Source: Kitasatospora sp. MAA19 (GTDB taxonomy: Bacteria > Actinomycetota > Actinomycetes > Streptomycetales > Streptomycetaceae). From it: 64,000 bases of DNA. The translations under genes and the position numbers were made by a program. The stretch is taken from assembly GCF_029894125.1 (NCBI RefSeq), contig NZ_JARXYZ010000001.1, positions 434,001 to 498,000 on the forward strand. The letters run 5' to 3'. Shown here piece after piece: positions 54,371 through 63,067 of this stretch (its first letter is position 1; the number at the start of each line of letters is the position of its first letter). A model generated the notes under the pieces. The model did not search any database. It worked only from the letters and a program-made list of their open reading frames with translations, and had not been told where the DNA came from.

Positions 54371-56269
54371 ATGGCAGTCGATGCCATGTTGTCCGCCCCA
54401 CCAGGACGAGGGCGTAAACGCTCTCGACTCGCGGGGGCGTCCGTCCTGCTGTCCGGATTGACGTTGCTTGCGTCGGCCGGTCTGGTCACGAGTCCCGCGC
54501 ATGCCGCAGCGGCACCAGTGGGGCTGGGGACCGACACCAGCTATGCGGTCCTGGCGGGCTCAACCGTCACCAACACCGGCTCCAGCACCATCAACGGCGA
54601 CCTGGGGCTCTTCCCGGGCACCAGCGTCACGGGCTTTCCGCCCGGAACCGTGAACGGGGTCCAGCACGTCAACGACGCGCAGGCTGTGCAGGCCCAGTCC
54701 GACCTGGTCATCGCCTACAACGACGCCGCCGGTCGGGCCCCCACGGCCATCCTGACCTCTCCCGGCGACATCGGCGGACTGACGCTGACGCCCGGCGTCT
54801 ACAAGGCGAGCTCGTCGCTGAACCTCACCGGGACCGTCACGCTCGACGCCATGGGAGACCCGAACGCCGTCTTCATCTTCCAGATCGGCTCCACCTTGAT
54901 CACGGCTCCGTCGAGCGTCGTCAGCCTGGTCAACGGAGCACAGCCCTGCAATGTGTTCTGGCAGGTGGGTAGCTCCGCCACCATCGACGTCAACTCCTTC
55001 TTCAAGGGCAACATCCTGGCCCTCACGTCCATCAGTGTGAACCACGCCTCGGTGATCGAAGGTCGCGCCCTGGCGCGCAACGGCGCCGTCACGCTCGACG
55101 ACAACACCATCACGCGGGCGGCCTGCACCGTCGGCCCGCCTGGACCGAGTGGTCCGCCTGGACCGAGTGGGCCTGCCGGCCCTCCGGGTGCTGCCGGTTC
55201 TCCGGGTGCACCTGGTCCTAATGGTGCGCCTGGTCCTAACGGTTCGCCGGGCGCTCCGGGTGTTCCCGGTCCTAATGGTGCGCCTGGTGCTAACGGTTCG
55301 CCGGGCGCTCCGGGTGCTCCCGGTCCGAACGGCGCTCCGGGTGCTCCTGGCGTCCCCGGTGCTCCTGGTCCTAATGGTGCGCCTGGTGCTAACGGTTCGC
55401 CGGGCGCTCCGGGTGCTCCCGGTCCGAACGGCGCCCCGGGTGCCCCCGGTTCTAATGGTGCGCCTGGTCCTAACGGTTCGCCGGGCGCTCCGGGTGCTCC
55501 CGGTCCCAACGGCGCACCGGGTGCTCCTGGCGCCAATGGCTTGCCCGGTGCCAATGGTTCGCCCGGTGCAAACGGCTTGCCCGGTGCCAATGGCTTGCCC
55601 GGTGCCAATGGCTCGCCTGGTGCCAATGGCTTGCCCGGTGCCAATGGCTCGCCTGGTGCCAATGGCTTGCCGGGGGCAAACGGTTCGCCCGGTGCCAATG
55701 GCTCGCCCGGTGCAAACGGTTCGCCCGGTGCAAACGGTTCGCCCGGTGCAAACGGTTCGCCCGGTGCAAACGGTTCGCCCGGTGCCAATGGCTCGCCCGG
55801 TGCAAACGGTTCGCCCGGGCCTGCCGGGCCCGCCGGCCCTGCTGGCCCTCCTGGCCCCGCCGGTCCGGCAGGGCCGCCCCAGCATCCAGGCGGTCACGGC
55901 GGTCACGGCGGTCACGGCGGTCACGGCGGTCATGAGCAAGGTGGCCATGAGCACGGTGGTCATGAGCAAGGTGGCCATGAGCACGGCGGTCATGAGCAAG
56001 GTGGCCATGAGCAGGGCGGTCATGAGCAAGGTGGCCATGAGCAAGGTGATCACGGGAATGGACAGGGCAACCACGGCAACGGCCAGGGCGGTCACGAGCA
56101 GGGTGGACCGGCCGGACATCCGAAGGAGGCCGGGCAGGCACTAGCCGCCACTGGCTCCGGCACATCGATTGGCATGGCGGTTGGTTCGGCGGCCGCCATC
56201 GCCCTGGGAGGCGCGGTCCTCATCCTCGTGAGGCGTAGCGGACGAGCCGCAGCCCGCCGCCGGCACTAG
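54371..56269 (+). CDS. LAXTG-anchored collagen-like surface protein with ice-binding-like (DUF3494) domain
   Basis: A 632-residue wall protein. Signal peptide (about 1-40: [22 protein letters not shown]); a DUF3494-type beta-solenoid (about 45-255: [42 protein letters not shown]); about 80 Gly-X-Y collagen triplets (about 257-503) rich in [12 protein letters not shown] and ANGLPG; a His-rich stretch (about 508-585) of [11 protein letters not shown] and GGHEHG; then the sorting signal LAATG (about 591-595), a membrane helix and [17 protein letters not shown] is the target of class E sortases. It lies alone between tail copies 2 and 3 and looks like cargo. Serves probably in adhesion or surface structure. 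Confidence 0.87.
   Translation: MAVDAMLSAPPGRGRKRSRLAGASVLLSGLTLLASAGLVTSPAHAAAAPVGLGTDTSYAVLAGSTVTNTGSSTINGDLGLFPGTSVTGFPPGTVNGVQHVNDAQAVQAQSDLVIAYNDAAGRAPTAILTSPGDIGGLTLTPGVYKASSSLNLTGTVTLDAMGDPNAVFIFQIGSTLITAPSSVVSLVNGAQPCNVFWQVGSSATIDVNSFFKGNILALTSISVNHASVIEGRALARNGAVTLDDNTITRAACTVGPPGPSGPPGPSGPAGPPGAAGSPGAPGPNGAPGPNGSPGAPGVPGPNGAPGANGSPGAPGAPGPNGAPGAPGVPGAPGPNGAPGANGSPGAPGAPGPNGAPGAPGSNGAPGPNGSPGAPGAPGPNGAPGAPGANGLPGANGSPGANGLPGANGLPGANGSPGANGLPGANGSPGANGLPGANGSPGANGSPGANGSPGANGSPGANGSPGANGSPGANGSPGANGSPGPAGPAGPAGPPGPAGPAGPPQHPGGHGGHGGHGGHGGHEQGGHEHGGHEQGGHEHGGHEQGGHEQGGHEQGGHEQGDHGNGQGNHGNGQGGHEQGGPAGHPKEAGQALAATGSGTSIGMAVGSAAAIALGGAVLILVRRSGRAAARRRH
55136..55880 (+). repeat. Collagen-coding tandem repeats
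   Basis: Mixed 18-bp and 27-bp units built from GGTGCCAATGGCTTGCCC and GGTGCAAACGGTTCGCCC words. Blocks near 55540-55815 are almost identical to each other, so copy number should be unstable. Confidence 0.9.
55893..56060 (+). repeat. His/Gly-rich tandem repeats
   Basis: Four GGTCACGGC units are followed by about nine GGTCATGAGCAAGGTGGC-type units coding [10 protein letters not shown]. The density of His could bind metal. Confidence 0.85.
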
Positions 56270-56343
56270 CCCTCGCAGGGATGAGCGTCGAGCGTCCCGA
56301 GCGGGTCCACTTCCCGCCGCCGGACTGACGTGTCAGCTGACGG

Positions 56344-56384
56344 GCGCTGTTCCGCAAGGCTGTTCAGGCCTCTCGGAACAGCGC
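56344..56384 (+). terminator. Probable terminator of the collagen-like gene
   Basis: An 11-bp stem (56344-56354 with 56374-56384) with a 19-base loop, 75 bp after the stop. Confidence 0.5.
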
Positions 56385-56548
56385 TCCGTCGGCTTGTTCG
56401 AGCATCATCCATCAGTCAGCCACCAGTGATGTCTCCGTCGGGCGCACCGATCGCCCCCATGCGCGGCCTGAAGTGCCCAACTTGACCAGGCAGCCGCAGA
56501 CTCGGTGTCGATTGCGCTGGCGAGGCGGACTATCCCGGTTCGGTTCAT

Positions 56549-56711
56549 GTTCTGCTCGATGAAGATCAGTCAGAAGATCCGCGACGAGCACGGCGACGGC
56601 TCGACGGCCGTCTCCAGCGGCTTCGACGCCGAGGCGCTGGCCGGGATGCAGGCCAAGTCCGAGGAGTTCGCGGAGCGAGGCAACCGGGTCTACCTCCCGC
56701 TCGCTGACTGA
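56549..56711 (+). pseudogene. thiC 3'-tail copy 3 (complete to stop)
   Basis: TTCTGCTCG then a 50-codon open frame from ATG at 56559: [36 protein letters not shown] and NRVYLPLAD, stop. Here the Fe-S Cys codon (FCS) is kept. The enzyme body is missing. Confidence 0.87.
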
Positions 56712-56722
56712 TCACTGCCGCA

Positions 56723-56773
56723 CGACGGGGTGCTGTCGTGGGATGCCCGGGATTCCCGGAGAACACCCCGTCG
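56723..56773 (+). terminator. Inverted repeat after tail copy 3
   Basis: CGACGGGGTG (56723-56732) and CACCCCGTCG (56764-56773) pair over 10 bp across 31 bases, 11 bp after the tail stop. Confidence 0.5.
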
Positions 56774-56917
56774 CGTCCTTCGGGGCTTCTCTGCCGGTAC
56801 GGTGCTCCTTCAGAGCCGGGGAAGTTCGGCCCGCCGACGTGGCTCGGCGTGCAGTGGGCGGTCGGGCCGTACACCGTCTACGACGTCGCCACCGCCGGTG
56901 AAGCGCGCGACGGTCGC

Positions 56918-58288
56918 TCAGCTTCCAGCGTTGTCGGCCGGGCGGTCCCGTTGGGCAGGCACCCGCGGCGTCGCGGTGTTCGGCTCCTCGCCGGGCTGGC
57001 GGGTGGGCGGGACTCCGAGCCGGGCGCGCAACGCGTCGGCTTCGGCCAGGGCCTGCGGGGACGGCGGACGCGGTGTGTTCCGTCGGCAGAACGGGGCGTC
57101 GGTGGACGCCGGTGTCGGGTGCCGCTCCAGTACGGCGATGGCGCTGCTGGGATCGACGACCGTCAGCCCGGCCCCCGCCGGGGCGAGCAGGCAGCGGGCG
57201 ATGACGGCTCCGGCGGGTGTGGCGACGGACAGGTGGGGCTGGTCGAGGCGCTGGTGGACCTCCACCGGGGCGCCGGCCAGGTGGTCCGGGATGGCGTAGA
57301 AGTTGCCGCGGAAGGGCACCAGGCCCTGGGCGGTGACGGTACGGCGGGCGCGGACGCGGACCGGGTAGGGCGTGGCGGGCAGCTCCCGAAGTGCTCTGGT
57401 GCCTGTGTGCGGGCTGCCGACCGCAGGGCGTGCGTCGTCGGTGTTCCCGCCCCGGGTGTTCAGGCGCGCGGTGAACCGGCCCAGGCTGTGCCAGGCGTCC
57501 TGGAGGGTGCTGTCGTTCGTCACCGCGCGCCACCAGGCGCGGAGTGCCTCGTCCAGGGCCCGGCGCGTGTACGAACGGTGGTCGGTCGGCAGGCGACACT
57601 CGACGCGCACGCCGTAGTGTCTGGCCACCTGCCCGAACGCCGGTGTCACCCGGTCGGTCCGCGGGCACCACACGGTCGGCGTCCGGCCGAACCGCCAGCA
57701 CCCGGCGGTACCGCCGAGCCGTCTCAGCACGAGGTCGACGGCTTCCACGAGGTGGGGCAGTTCCTGGTCCTCCGCCAGCGCTACTGACCAACGGCCGATG
57801 CCGTTGCCGACGCCCGTGCCGGTGAGCGAGCCCAGTAGCAGGCACGCCCGGTTGCCGTAGCCCCAACCCGCCGGCGGCTCGGGAAGCCGCAGCCAGTCGA
57901 ACTCGACGGCCACCTCGCTCCGTTCGGAAGGGGATCGGCTGCTCGCGGCCGTAGCCGCATCCTGGCACTGCTCGCAGCGCGGCCGGGCCTGGTGTCTCCG
58001 CAGGGCCCGGGTGAGCGTCGAATAGGCGCCCGCATAGCCGAGGTCGACGATCTCGTCGAAGAGGACGGTCGCGGCAAGGTGCGGGTCCTCCGCAAGGCGC
58101 TGGCGGCAGTACGGCAGGAACTGGAGGAAGTCGTCCTGGGAAGAAATTCGGATGCCCGGGGTCCGGTCGCCGTGAAGGTAGGACCTCACCGTTTTCCGAT
58201 CACGCCCGAGGTGTCGGGAGATCCTGATTATCGACCATCCTTGGCGATGAAGCCTAACCGCTTCCAGATATTCCTTCCAGCTGAGCAA
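56918..58288 (-). CDS. IS21-like (IstA/Mu-type) transposase
   Basis: A 456-residue DNA-binding transposase. The N-terminal helix-turn-helix is clear (LSWKEYLEAVRLHRQGWS, IIRISRHLGRDRKTVRSYL). The central region has an EFDWL strand and TDRVTPAFGQVARHYGVRVE where DDE residues are expected, but the usual IstA motifs are weak, so it may be a distant or inactive member. The C-terminal part has RRTVTAQGLVPFRGNFYAIP, the beta-barrel domain of Mu/IS21 transposases. The TTG at 58288 follows GGGAGG at four bases. No istB ATPase gene and no clear terminal inverted repeats were found next to it. Confidence 0.78.
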   Translation of the reverse strand: MLSWKEYLEAVRLHRQGWSIIRISRHLGRDRKTVRSYLHGDRTPGIRISSQDDFLQFLPYCRQRLAEDPHLAATVLFDEIVDLGYAGAYSTLTRALRRHQARPRCEQCQDAATAASSRSPSERSEVAVEFDWLRLPEPPAGWGYGNRACLLLGSLTGTGVGNGIGRWSVALAEDQELPHLVEAVDLVLRRLGGTAGCWRFGRTPTVWCPRTDRVTPAFGQVARHYGVRVECRLPTDHRSYTRRALDEALRAWWRAVTNDSTLQDAWHSLGRFTARLNTRGGNTDDARPAVGSPHTGTRALRELPATPYPVRVRARRTVTAQGLVPFRGNFYAIPDHLAGAPVEVHQRLDQPHLSVATPAGAVIARCLLAPAGAGLTVVDPSSAIAVLERHPTPASTDAPFCRRNTPRPPSPQALAEADALRARLGVPPTRQPGEEPNTATPRVPAQRDRPADNAGS

Positions 58289-58606
58289 GAAGCCTCCCAG
58301 GGTCGAAGTCGGTCCGGCGCAAGTCGATGAATATGCCAAGGGCAAGCTGGAAACATAGCACCTCACAAAGAGGAGAAACGTTTCTCTTGTCATGGTTTTA
58401 CGTGGGGATTTTCGGAGAGCAGCGTCGATGGCGAGTATAGAATTACCTTCGCTCTGCCTATGTGGGTGCGTTCTGTGGTCGACGGAAAAAGATTCACCCC
58501 TCGCGCCTCCCCCCTGGGTAATTTTGTGGAGCATCTCCGGTATCGAATATGGAACGACGCCCGGATGTCGTAAGAACCGAACCCGCCGCTTCTCGTTGAT
58601 GAACCC
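58289..58606. other. AT-richer divergent region upstream of the transposase
   Basis: 318 bp with GC well below average. It contains the perfect 14-bp palindrome GAGAAACGTTTCTC (58373-58386), a likely operator or protein site near the transposase start. A 72-codon plus-strand frame (58392-58610) has no recognisable product and was not called. Confidence 0.5.
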
Positions 58607-58864
58607 GTGACTTCACCATGCCTGCCCTACGCCTCGTCACCTCCCGTGCGGGAGCCGGTCGCCCCGCTCGGGACATGGCTCTTCGTCCCCGACCGCCGGA
58701 ACGCCGTGGGCGACGTGTCCACCGGCTACCTGTCGCGCAACGGCGAGCGCGTCGTCCTGTCGTACACCTCGCGCCCGTTGGCCGACCTCGTACGGAAGAT
58801 CAGCCAGTTGGAGAGCGACTTCGCCACGCGGATCGGCTCCCTGCTCTTCTCGGACGAATCATGA
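58607..58864 (+). CDS. Small hypothetical protein in the transposase-linked operon
   Basis: An 85-residue protein; the middle VPDRRNAVGDVSTGYLSRNGE and VVLSYTSRPLADLVRKISQL look like real protein (balanced polar and hydrophobic, ending in an amphipathic helix). No family recognised. GTG start without a clear ribosome site; an internal start is possible. Its TGA overlaps an ATG at 58861. Confidence 0.45.
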   Translation: MTSPCLPYASSPPVREPVAPLGTWLFVPDRRNAVGDVSTGYLSRNGERVVLSYTSRPLADLVRKISQLESDFATRIGSLLFSDES

Positions 58865-58968
58865 CGCCGCCGGTCGCACCGAGATCCCCGGCACGGGCCC
58901 GGGCCGGGGACCGGATCAGGCCGCAGCCAGGCGACCGCGTGGGGAGCATGCCGTGTACGACCGTGTGA
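58861..58968 (+). CDS. Possible 35-residue leader ORF
   Basis: ATG at 58861 overlaps the previous stop (ATGA); the product MTPPVAPRSPARARAGDRIR and 15 more residues is Arg/Pro-rich and ends inside the start of the DUF2637 gene. It may only couple translation of the two flanking genes. Confidence 0.3.
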   Translation: MTPPVAPRSPARARAGDRIRPQPGDRVGSMPCTTV

Positions 58969-59726
58969 CCGGGCTTCTCGGCCCGTACGGGGACCGTGGC
59001 TACGGCGAGCCGGATGGCGAGGCATGGACCACGCCCCGTGACCGGGTCCGCGAGGCGACCCGTCCGGCGGACGACTGGTACGACGGCGGCTTCGCCCATG
59101 ACCTCGGCCTCGCGTGCGGCGAGGCGCAGGCGTTCAACTCCATCGTCACATCGGCCGGCAATTGGGAGGACGAGACGGCGTTCGTGCCGCCTCCGCGAGC
59201 ACCGGTCGACCCGTCCGGCTCGCCCGGGGCCGGTCGACCGGTCGGCCCGTCGGCCTCTCGGCATCGCCGGCGGTCTGCTCTTCCCCGCCCGGCCTGGCCC
59301 CACCTGATCAGCTCCGTGTTCGGCGCACTGACGGCGGTGACGGTGACCGCGGCCTGCGTACTGGGCTGGGTGTTCTCCTACGGCCCCTTGCAGGAACTGG
59401 CGTTCTCAAGCGTGCCGCACGGACTGTCGCAGTTGTGGCCGGTGGTCGTTTACGGACCGTGGCTCGCGGGTTGTCTGTCGGTCCTGCGCGCCGTCCAGCA
59501 CGGACGTCAGCCGTTCCACTCCTGGGTCGTCGTCGTGCTCTTCGCCGGCCTCGCGGCCGGACTGTGCGTCGCCGGCGCCTCCTGGACGCTGTCCGCCGTC
59601 GTCGTCGCCGGGCTGCCCCCGATCACCGGCGTCGTCTCCCTCCATCAACTGGTGCGCCAACTCACCGCCGCCCGGGGCGCGCGCCAAGGTCTCGACCGTC
59701 AGGCCGGGCACCGGGCGCGCCGGTGA
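58953..59726 (+). CDS. DUF2637 membrane protein
   Basis: A 257-residue protein. The first ~110 residues are soluble, acidic and then Arg/Pro-rich; four hydrophobic helices follow (about 118-140, 150-175, 185-205, 210-228), with LVRQLTAARGARQGLDR at the end. DUF2637 proteins (SpdB-like) are frequent in actinomycete conjugative and integrative elements, which suits its place inside a repeat-bounded segment. The GTG at 58953 has GGGGAG six bases upstream. The stop is 36 bp before tail copy 4. Confidence 0.7.
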   Translation: MYDRVTGLLGPYGDRGYGEPDGEAWTTPRDRVREATRPADDWYDGGFAHDLGLACGEAQAFNSIVTSAGNWEDETAFVPPPRAPVDPSGSPGAGRPVGPSASRHRRRSALPRPAWPHLISSVFGALTAVTVTAACVLGWVFSYGPLQELAFSSVPHGLSQLWPVVVYGPWLAGCLSVLRAVQHGRQPFHSWVVVVLFAGLAAGLCVAGASWTLSAVVVAGLPPITGVVSLHQLVRQLTAARGARQGLDRQAGHRARR

Positions 59727-59748
59727 ACCGTCCCAGTGGTGCCTTCGT

Positions 59749-59817
59749 CGAAGTTCTGCTCGATGAAGATCAGTCAGAAGATCCGCGACGAGCACGGCGA
59801 CGGCTCGACGGCCGTCG
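59749..59817 (+). pseudogene. thiC 3'-tail copy 4 (truncated)
   Basis: CGAAGTTCTGCTCGATGAAG, identical to thiC over 25 bp, then [18 protein letters not shown]. The similarity stops at 59817, where two exact 16-bp repeats (CCGGTGCTCCAGCCTG at 59818-59833 and 59834-59849) and a GGGGCGGC run begin. It is the outermost copy, next to ordinary chromosome, and may be the oldest. Confidence 0.87.
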
Positions 59818-60065
59818 CCGGTGCTCCAGCCTGCCGGTGCTCCAGCCTGCCGGGGCGGCGGGGCGGCGGGGCGGCGGGGCGAGGGGGATGGTGGGCGCAC
59901 CCGGATCGGGGGTGGGGGCGGCCCCCGGAGGCGATGGGGGTTCAGCGGGCGGCCCGTCGTAGCACCGGGGTATGAGGGTGGATCCGGCTCTGCGGTGTGA
60001 CGACCGGTCGGGCGGTGGCGAGCGAGGGTGGCTCCAACAGCCGAACGAGGGTGAGGAACCCGAAG

Positions 60066-60569
60066 ATGTCCGCGATCCGCCGTCAGACCGCCACTGCTGC
60101 CCGAGCCCTCCTGGCCCTGCCGACCGGCGCGGTGGGAGCGGCGTTGGTGGTGGCCGGGCAGCCCGGGCGGGCCTCCCGGTGGCAGGCGCGGGTGTCCGGC
60201 GGTCGGGGCTGGACCGGCGGCCGGGTGCTGGGCCGGGCGGTGCTCGGGCTGCCGCTGGACGCGGCGGCGTTCCTGCTGGTGGGGTACGCGCTGTTCAACT
60301 CGGTGCGGAACTTCGGCTACCCGCTCTGGTACCTGGGCACCGACTACCACCACGCCTGGGGTGGCCCGACCATGGCCGGGGTGTGGGCCGTGCACGCGGC
60401 CGGCTGGGGTCTCTGCCTGTACCTGCTGCTGCGCTGGCCGGTGCGGTGGCTGGCGCGTGGTCAGCAGGCGCTGGCCGAACGGCTGTTGGCCGAGCGTCCG
60501 CTGGGCGAAGGGCTGCTGACCGAGCGGCTGTCGGCCGGTCGGCCGACGGCGGCCCCGGTGCTCAGGTGA
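60066..60569 (+). CDS. Small membrane protein, function unknown
   Basis: A 167-residue protein with a basic start, a first helix (about 15-35: LLALPTGAVGAALVVAG), a second (about 57-78: LGLPLDAAAFLLVGYALF), the conserved-looking loop NFGYPLWYLGTDYHHAWGGP and a third helix (about 100-125). The tail is Leu/Arg-rich (QALAERLLAERPLGEG). Not recognised. GAGGAACC lies before the ATG. It overlaps the convergent gene by 8 bp. Confidence 0.65.
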   Translation: MSAIRRQTATAARALLALPTGAVGAALVVAGQPGRASRWQARVSGGRGWTGGRVLGRAVLGLPLDAAAFLLVGYALFNSVRNFGYPLWYLGTDYHHAWGGPTMAGVWAVHAAGWGLCLYLLLRWPVRWLARGQQALAERLLAERPLGEGLLTERLSAGRPTAAPVLR

Positions 60570-61422
60570 CGTCGTCGGGGCTGGTGAAGGACGGGGAGCT
60601 GTAGCCGGGGCCGGTGAAGTCGGGGGTGGTGAAGGCGGCCGGGCGCGGCTCGTGGCCTTCGGGGCCGGTCGGGCCGTCGGGGCCGGGGCTGGTGAAGGAC
60701 GGGGAGCTGTAACCGGGCCCGCTGAAGTCGGGGCTGCTGAAGTCGGGGCTGCTGAAGTCCGGTCCGGCTCGCCCGGCGCCGGGGACGGCGGGCAGGTTGG
60801 CGTGCAGGTAGGGGAGCAGCCCGCGGTCGCGCAGCGCGGCGCGCCACTCGCGGTGGGCGTCCGCGAGTTCGGCGGCGAGTTCGGGGTCGGTGCCGGCCGG
60901 GGCGGCGGCGCCGTCGCGTATGGCGGTGAGGACGAGCCCGATGATGCCGACGGCCATCGCGGCGACCCCGGCGGCGAGCGCGGCCCAGCCGGCGGTGACG
61001 AGGGAGCGGGCGAGGGTGAGGTCGGGGTTGGCGGCGCGCAGCAGGTAACCGAGGAGCAGCAGGACCAGGGCGGCGGTCCAGGCGAGGATCGGGGTGAGCA
61101 CGGTGAGGACGGGGAAGAGCCCGGCGCCGCCGTTGGCGGAGCGCAGCTGGGTGAGCAGCCCGGGGGCGATCGGCTCGGTGCCTTCGGGCGGCGGGGGTGT
61201 GGCGCGCAGGCTCTCGCGCAGCCGGGTGTAGTGGAGGTACTCGGTGGTGGCCGCGGCGGCGATGGCGTCGGCGTCGCGCAGGGCGCGGATGCGCAGCTGG
61301 TCGGCGGTGAGCGCGCCGGGGGCGCGCAGGGCGGTGAGGATGGTGCGGTCGCGCAGGGCTTCGGCGAGGAGTCGCTCGTATTCCGGGCGGTCCTCGGCGA
61401 GCAGCGGCGGGGGGTTGGTCAT
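60562..61422 (-). CDS. Membrane protein with repeated Ser/Phe/Pro tail, function unknown
   Basis: A 286-residue protein. A soluble helical start (DRPEYERLLAEALRDRTILT), two long hydrophobic helices (about 105-128, 140-165), a soluble part, and a low-complexity tail made of DFSSP, DFSGPGYSSPSFTSP units (about 222-284), the last block repeated twice. The tail may be a flexible interaction region. The family is not recognised. Confidence 0.65.
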   Translation of the reverse strand: MTNPPPLLAEDRPEYERLLAEALRDRTILTALRAPGALTADQLRIRALRDADAIAAAATTEYLHYTRLRESLRATPPPPEGTEPIAPGLLTQLRSANGGAGLFPVLTVLTPILAWTAALVLLLLGYLLRAANPDLTLARSLVTAGWAALAAGVAAMAVGIIGLVLTAIRDGAAAPAGTDPELAAELADAHREWRAALRDRGLLPYLHANLPAVPGAGRAGPDFSSPDFSSPDFSGPGYSSPSFTSPGPDGPTGPEGHEPRPAAFTTPDFTGPGYSSPSFTSPDDVT

Positions 61423-61662
61423 GGGGACCCCGTTCGTGCGGACCCCGTTCGCTCCGCCCCAGGGGGCCGCTGGACCCTCAGGGACGCCGAAACGGGCGCG
61501 GAGGCGGGCCGCCGGACGGGCGGCCGGGTGTGGTGTGCCTCATGGTAGGGGCGGGCGTGGCCGTGCTGACAGTCGGTTTCCGGAATTTCGCGCCCCGGAC
61601 CGCGCGCGTGCGGCGGCCCGGGCGCCGGGAACATCCGTTCGGTACGGTCCCCGGGTGTGGCC

Positions 61663-62958
61663 TCAGTTGACGGGCAGTCGGGCGACGAGCAGGCGCCCTT
61701 CCATGGTGACGCCGCCGTCCATGGCCACCGCGAGGTCGTCCGCGTAGACGTAGGGGCCGGGGATGTGCGGCGGCACGCCGTCGTCGGCGTGCACCGCGCC
61801 GGTCAGGTACGGGATGGGGCTGTGCCCGTGCACGACCCGGGTGCCGCCGTAGGTGTCGAGCAGCTCGTGGACGGCCGTCGGGCCGGCGTCGCCGCGGAAG
61901 GCGAAGCGCTTGGTGAAGCGGCGGAAGCAGTCCCACCACTCGTCCACGCCCTCGTCGGCGAGCAGGCCGTGGACGGCGTCGTTGACGTCGGGGATGGACT
62001 CGCCGTACTCCAGGTACGCGGTGGTGTCGGAGTGCAGCAGCAGGTGGCCGTCCTCCAGCGCGATGGCGGGCAGCCGGGAGAGCCAGCTGATGTGGTGCGC
62101 CTCCAGGCGGTCCAGGTCGTGCTGCTGGCCGCCGTTGAGCCGCCAGGCGGCGAGGAAGGAGGCGGTGCCGGCGGTGGACTGGACGGGTTCGTCGCCGTAC
62201 CTGGCGGCGCCGAGGAAGAGGAGTTCGTGATTGCCCATCAGGGCCCGGCAGTAGCCGCCGGCGGCGGCGGCTTCGGCGGCGAGCTGCATCACGAGGTCGA
62301 TGACGCCGATGCCGTCGGGGCCGCGGTCGGTGAAGTCGCCGAGGAACCAGATCCGGGAGCGGCCGGCGGACCAGTGGCCGTCGGCGTCGATCAGGCCCTG
62401 GTGGCGCAGCTCGGCGCGCAGCTCCTCCAGGTAGCCGTGCACGTCGCCGACGACGTAGAGCGGGCCGGGGGGCTCGCCGGGGCCGGGGGCCGGGTACGGG
62501 TAGGTGGGTGCGGCGGGATCGGGCAGCGGCGGGCCGAGTTCGATGGTCGGCGGGTCGTCGCGGCCGGGGACCTGGAGGGCGGGGGAGGGCTGGTCGGGCA
62601 GGGTCGGCTCGTAGCCGGGGTGGTCCTGCTGAGCGAACTCCTGGGCGTGCACGGTGTGGTCCTGGTGGGAGAACTCCTGGCCTGCCGGGGCGTGCGCGGG
62701 GTGGTCCTGGGGGGAGAACTCCTGGCCCTGTTCCGGGGCGTGCACGGTGTGGCCCTGGCCGTCGGAGGGCCAGTGTTGTTCCAGGTAGCGGGCGCCGCCG
62801 TAGCCGCTGTAGGTCTCCGCCTCGTACGGCGCGCCGCCGTAGCCGGGGGCGGACTCCGGTTCGTAGTAGGTGCCGTAGGGCAGCACGTCGAGGTCCGGCT
62901 GGTGGCGGGGGCCTGAGTCGGGGTGTTCAGGCCCGGGGAAGCGGTCCTCGGGTGTCAT
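61663..62958 (-). CDS. Metallophosphoesterase (PPP/diadenosine tetraphosphatase-like)
   Basis: A 431-residue phosphatase. An N-terminal ~145-residue disordered part rich in His, Gln, Tyr and Pro carries QEFSxQDHxxHA-type repeats. The calcineurin-like domain follows with GDVHGYLEEL, GDFTDRGPDG, GNHELLFLG and a late VVHGHSPIPY; these give the two-metal site. Substrates could be phosphoproteins or dinucleotides. The ATG at 62958 gives MTPEDRF. A GGTCTAGACC palindrome lies about 115 bp upstream. Confidence 0.85.
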   Translation of the reverse strand: MTPEDRFPGPEHPDSGPRHQPDLDVLPYGTYYEPESAPGYGGAPYEAETYSGYGGARYLEQHWPSDGQGHTVHAPEQGQEFSPQDHPAHAPAGQEFSHQDHTVHAQEFAQQDHPGYEPTLPDQPSPALQVPGRDDPPTIELGPPLPDPAAPTYPYPAPGPGEPPGPLYVVGDVHGYLEELRAELRHQGLIDADGHWSAGRSRIWFLGDFTDRGPDGIGVIDLVMQLAAEAAAAGGYCRALMGNHELLFLGAARYGDEPVQSTAGTASFLAAWRLNGGQQHDLDRLEAHHISWLSRLPAIALEDGHLLLHSDTTAYLEYGESIPDVNDAVHGLLADEGVDEWWDCFRRFTKRFAFRGDAGPTAVHELLDTYGGTRVVHGHSPIPYLTGAVHADDGVPPHIPGPYVYADDLAVAMDGGVTMEGRLLVARLPVN

Positions 62959-63067
62959 TCGCCCATCATAGGAAGACCACTCTCCCGGCGTCGTCACCTG
63001 GTGGGTATCCAATCCTCCGGAGCGTCAGCCGGGCCGTCCCGCAAGGTCCGTTTTGTCCCGGCTCGGT

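Larger units (their letters stand above)
56549..59816 (+). mobile_element. Putative integrated element bounded by 64-bp direct repeats
   Basis: Positions 56549-56612 and 59753-59816 are identical over 64 bp in direct orientation; both are starts of thiC tails ([21 protein letters not shown]). Between them lie a full tail with stop, an IS21-like transposase gene (minus) and a short plus-strand operon ending with a DUF2637 protein. Direct identical ends are what site-specific integration leaves. No integrase is visible, so an alternative is duplication by recombination. Confidence 0.6.

Noticed and set aside
54560-56119. Long antisense open frames opposite the collagen repeats
   Set aside because: Gly-X-Y codons leave other frames open; the products are monotonous ([11 protein letters not shown]) and have no start signals or neighbours.
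56505-56711. Tail copy 3 as an independent small protein (68 codons from a GTG)
   Set aside because: All of the recognisable sequence is ThiC tail; no ribosome site; better read as a remnant.
58392-58610. 72-codon frame upstream of the small operon
   Set aside because: No ribosome site, mixed Cys/Trp-rich product without any pattern, lies in the transposase promoter region.
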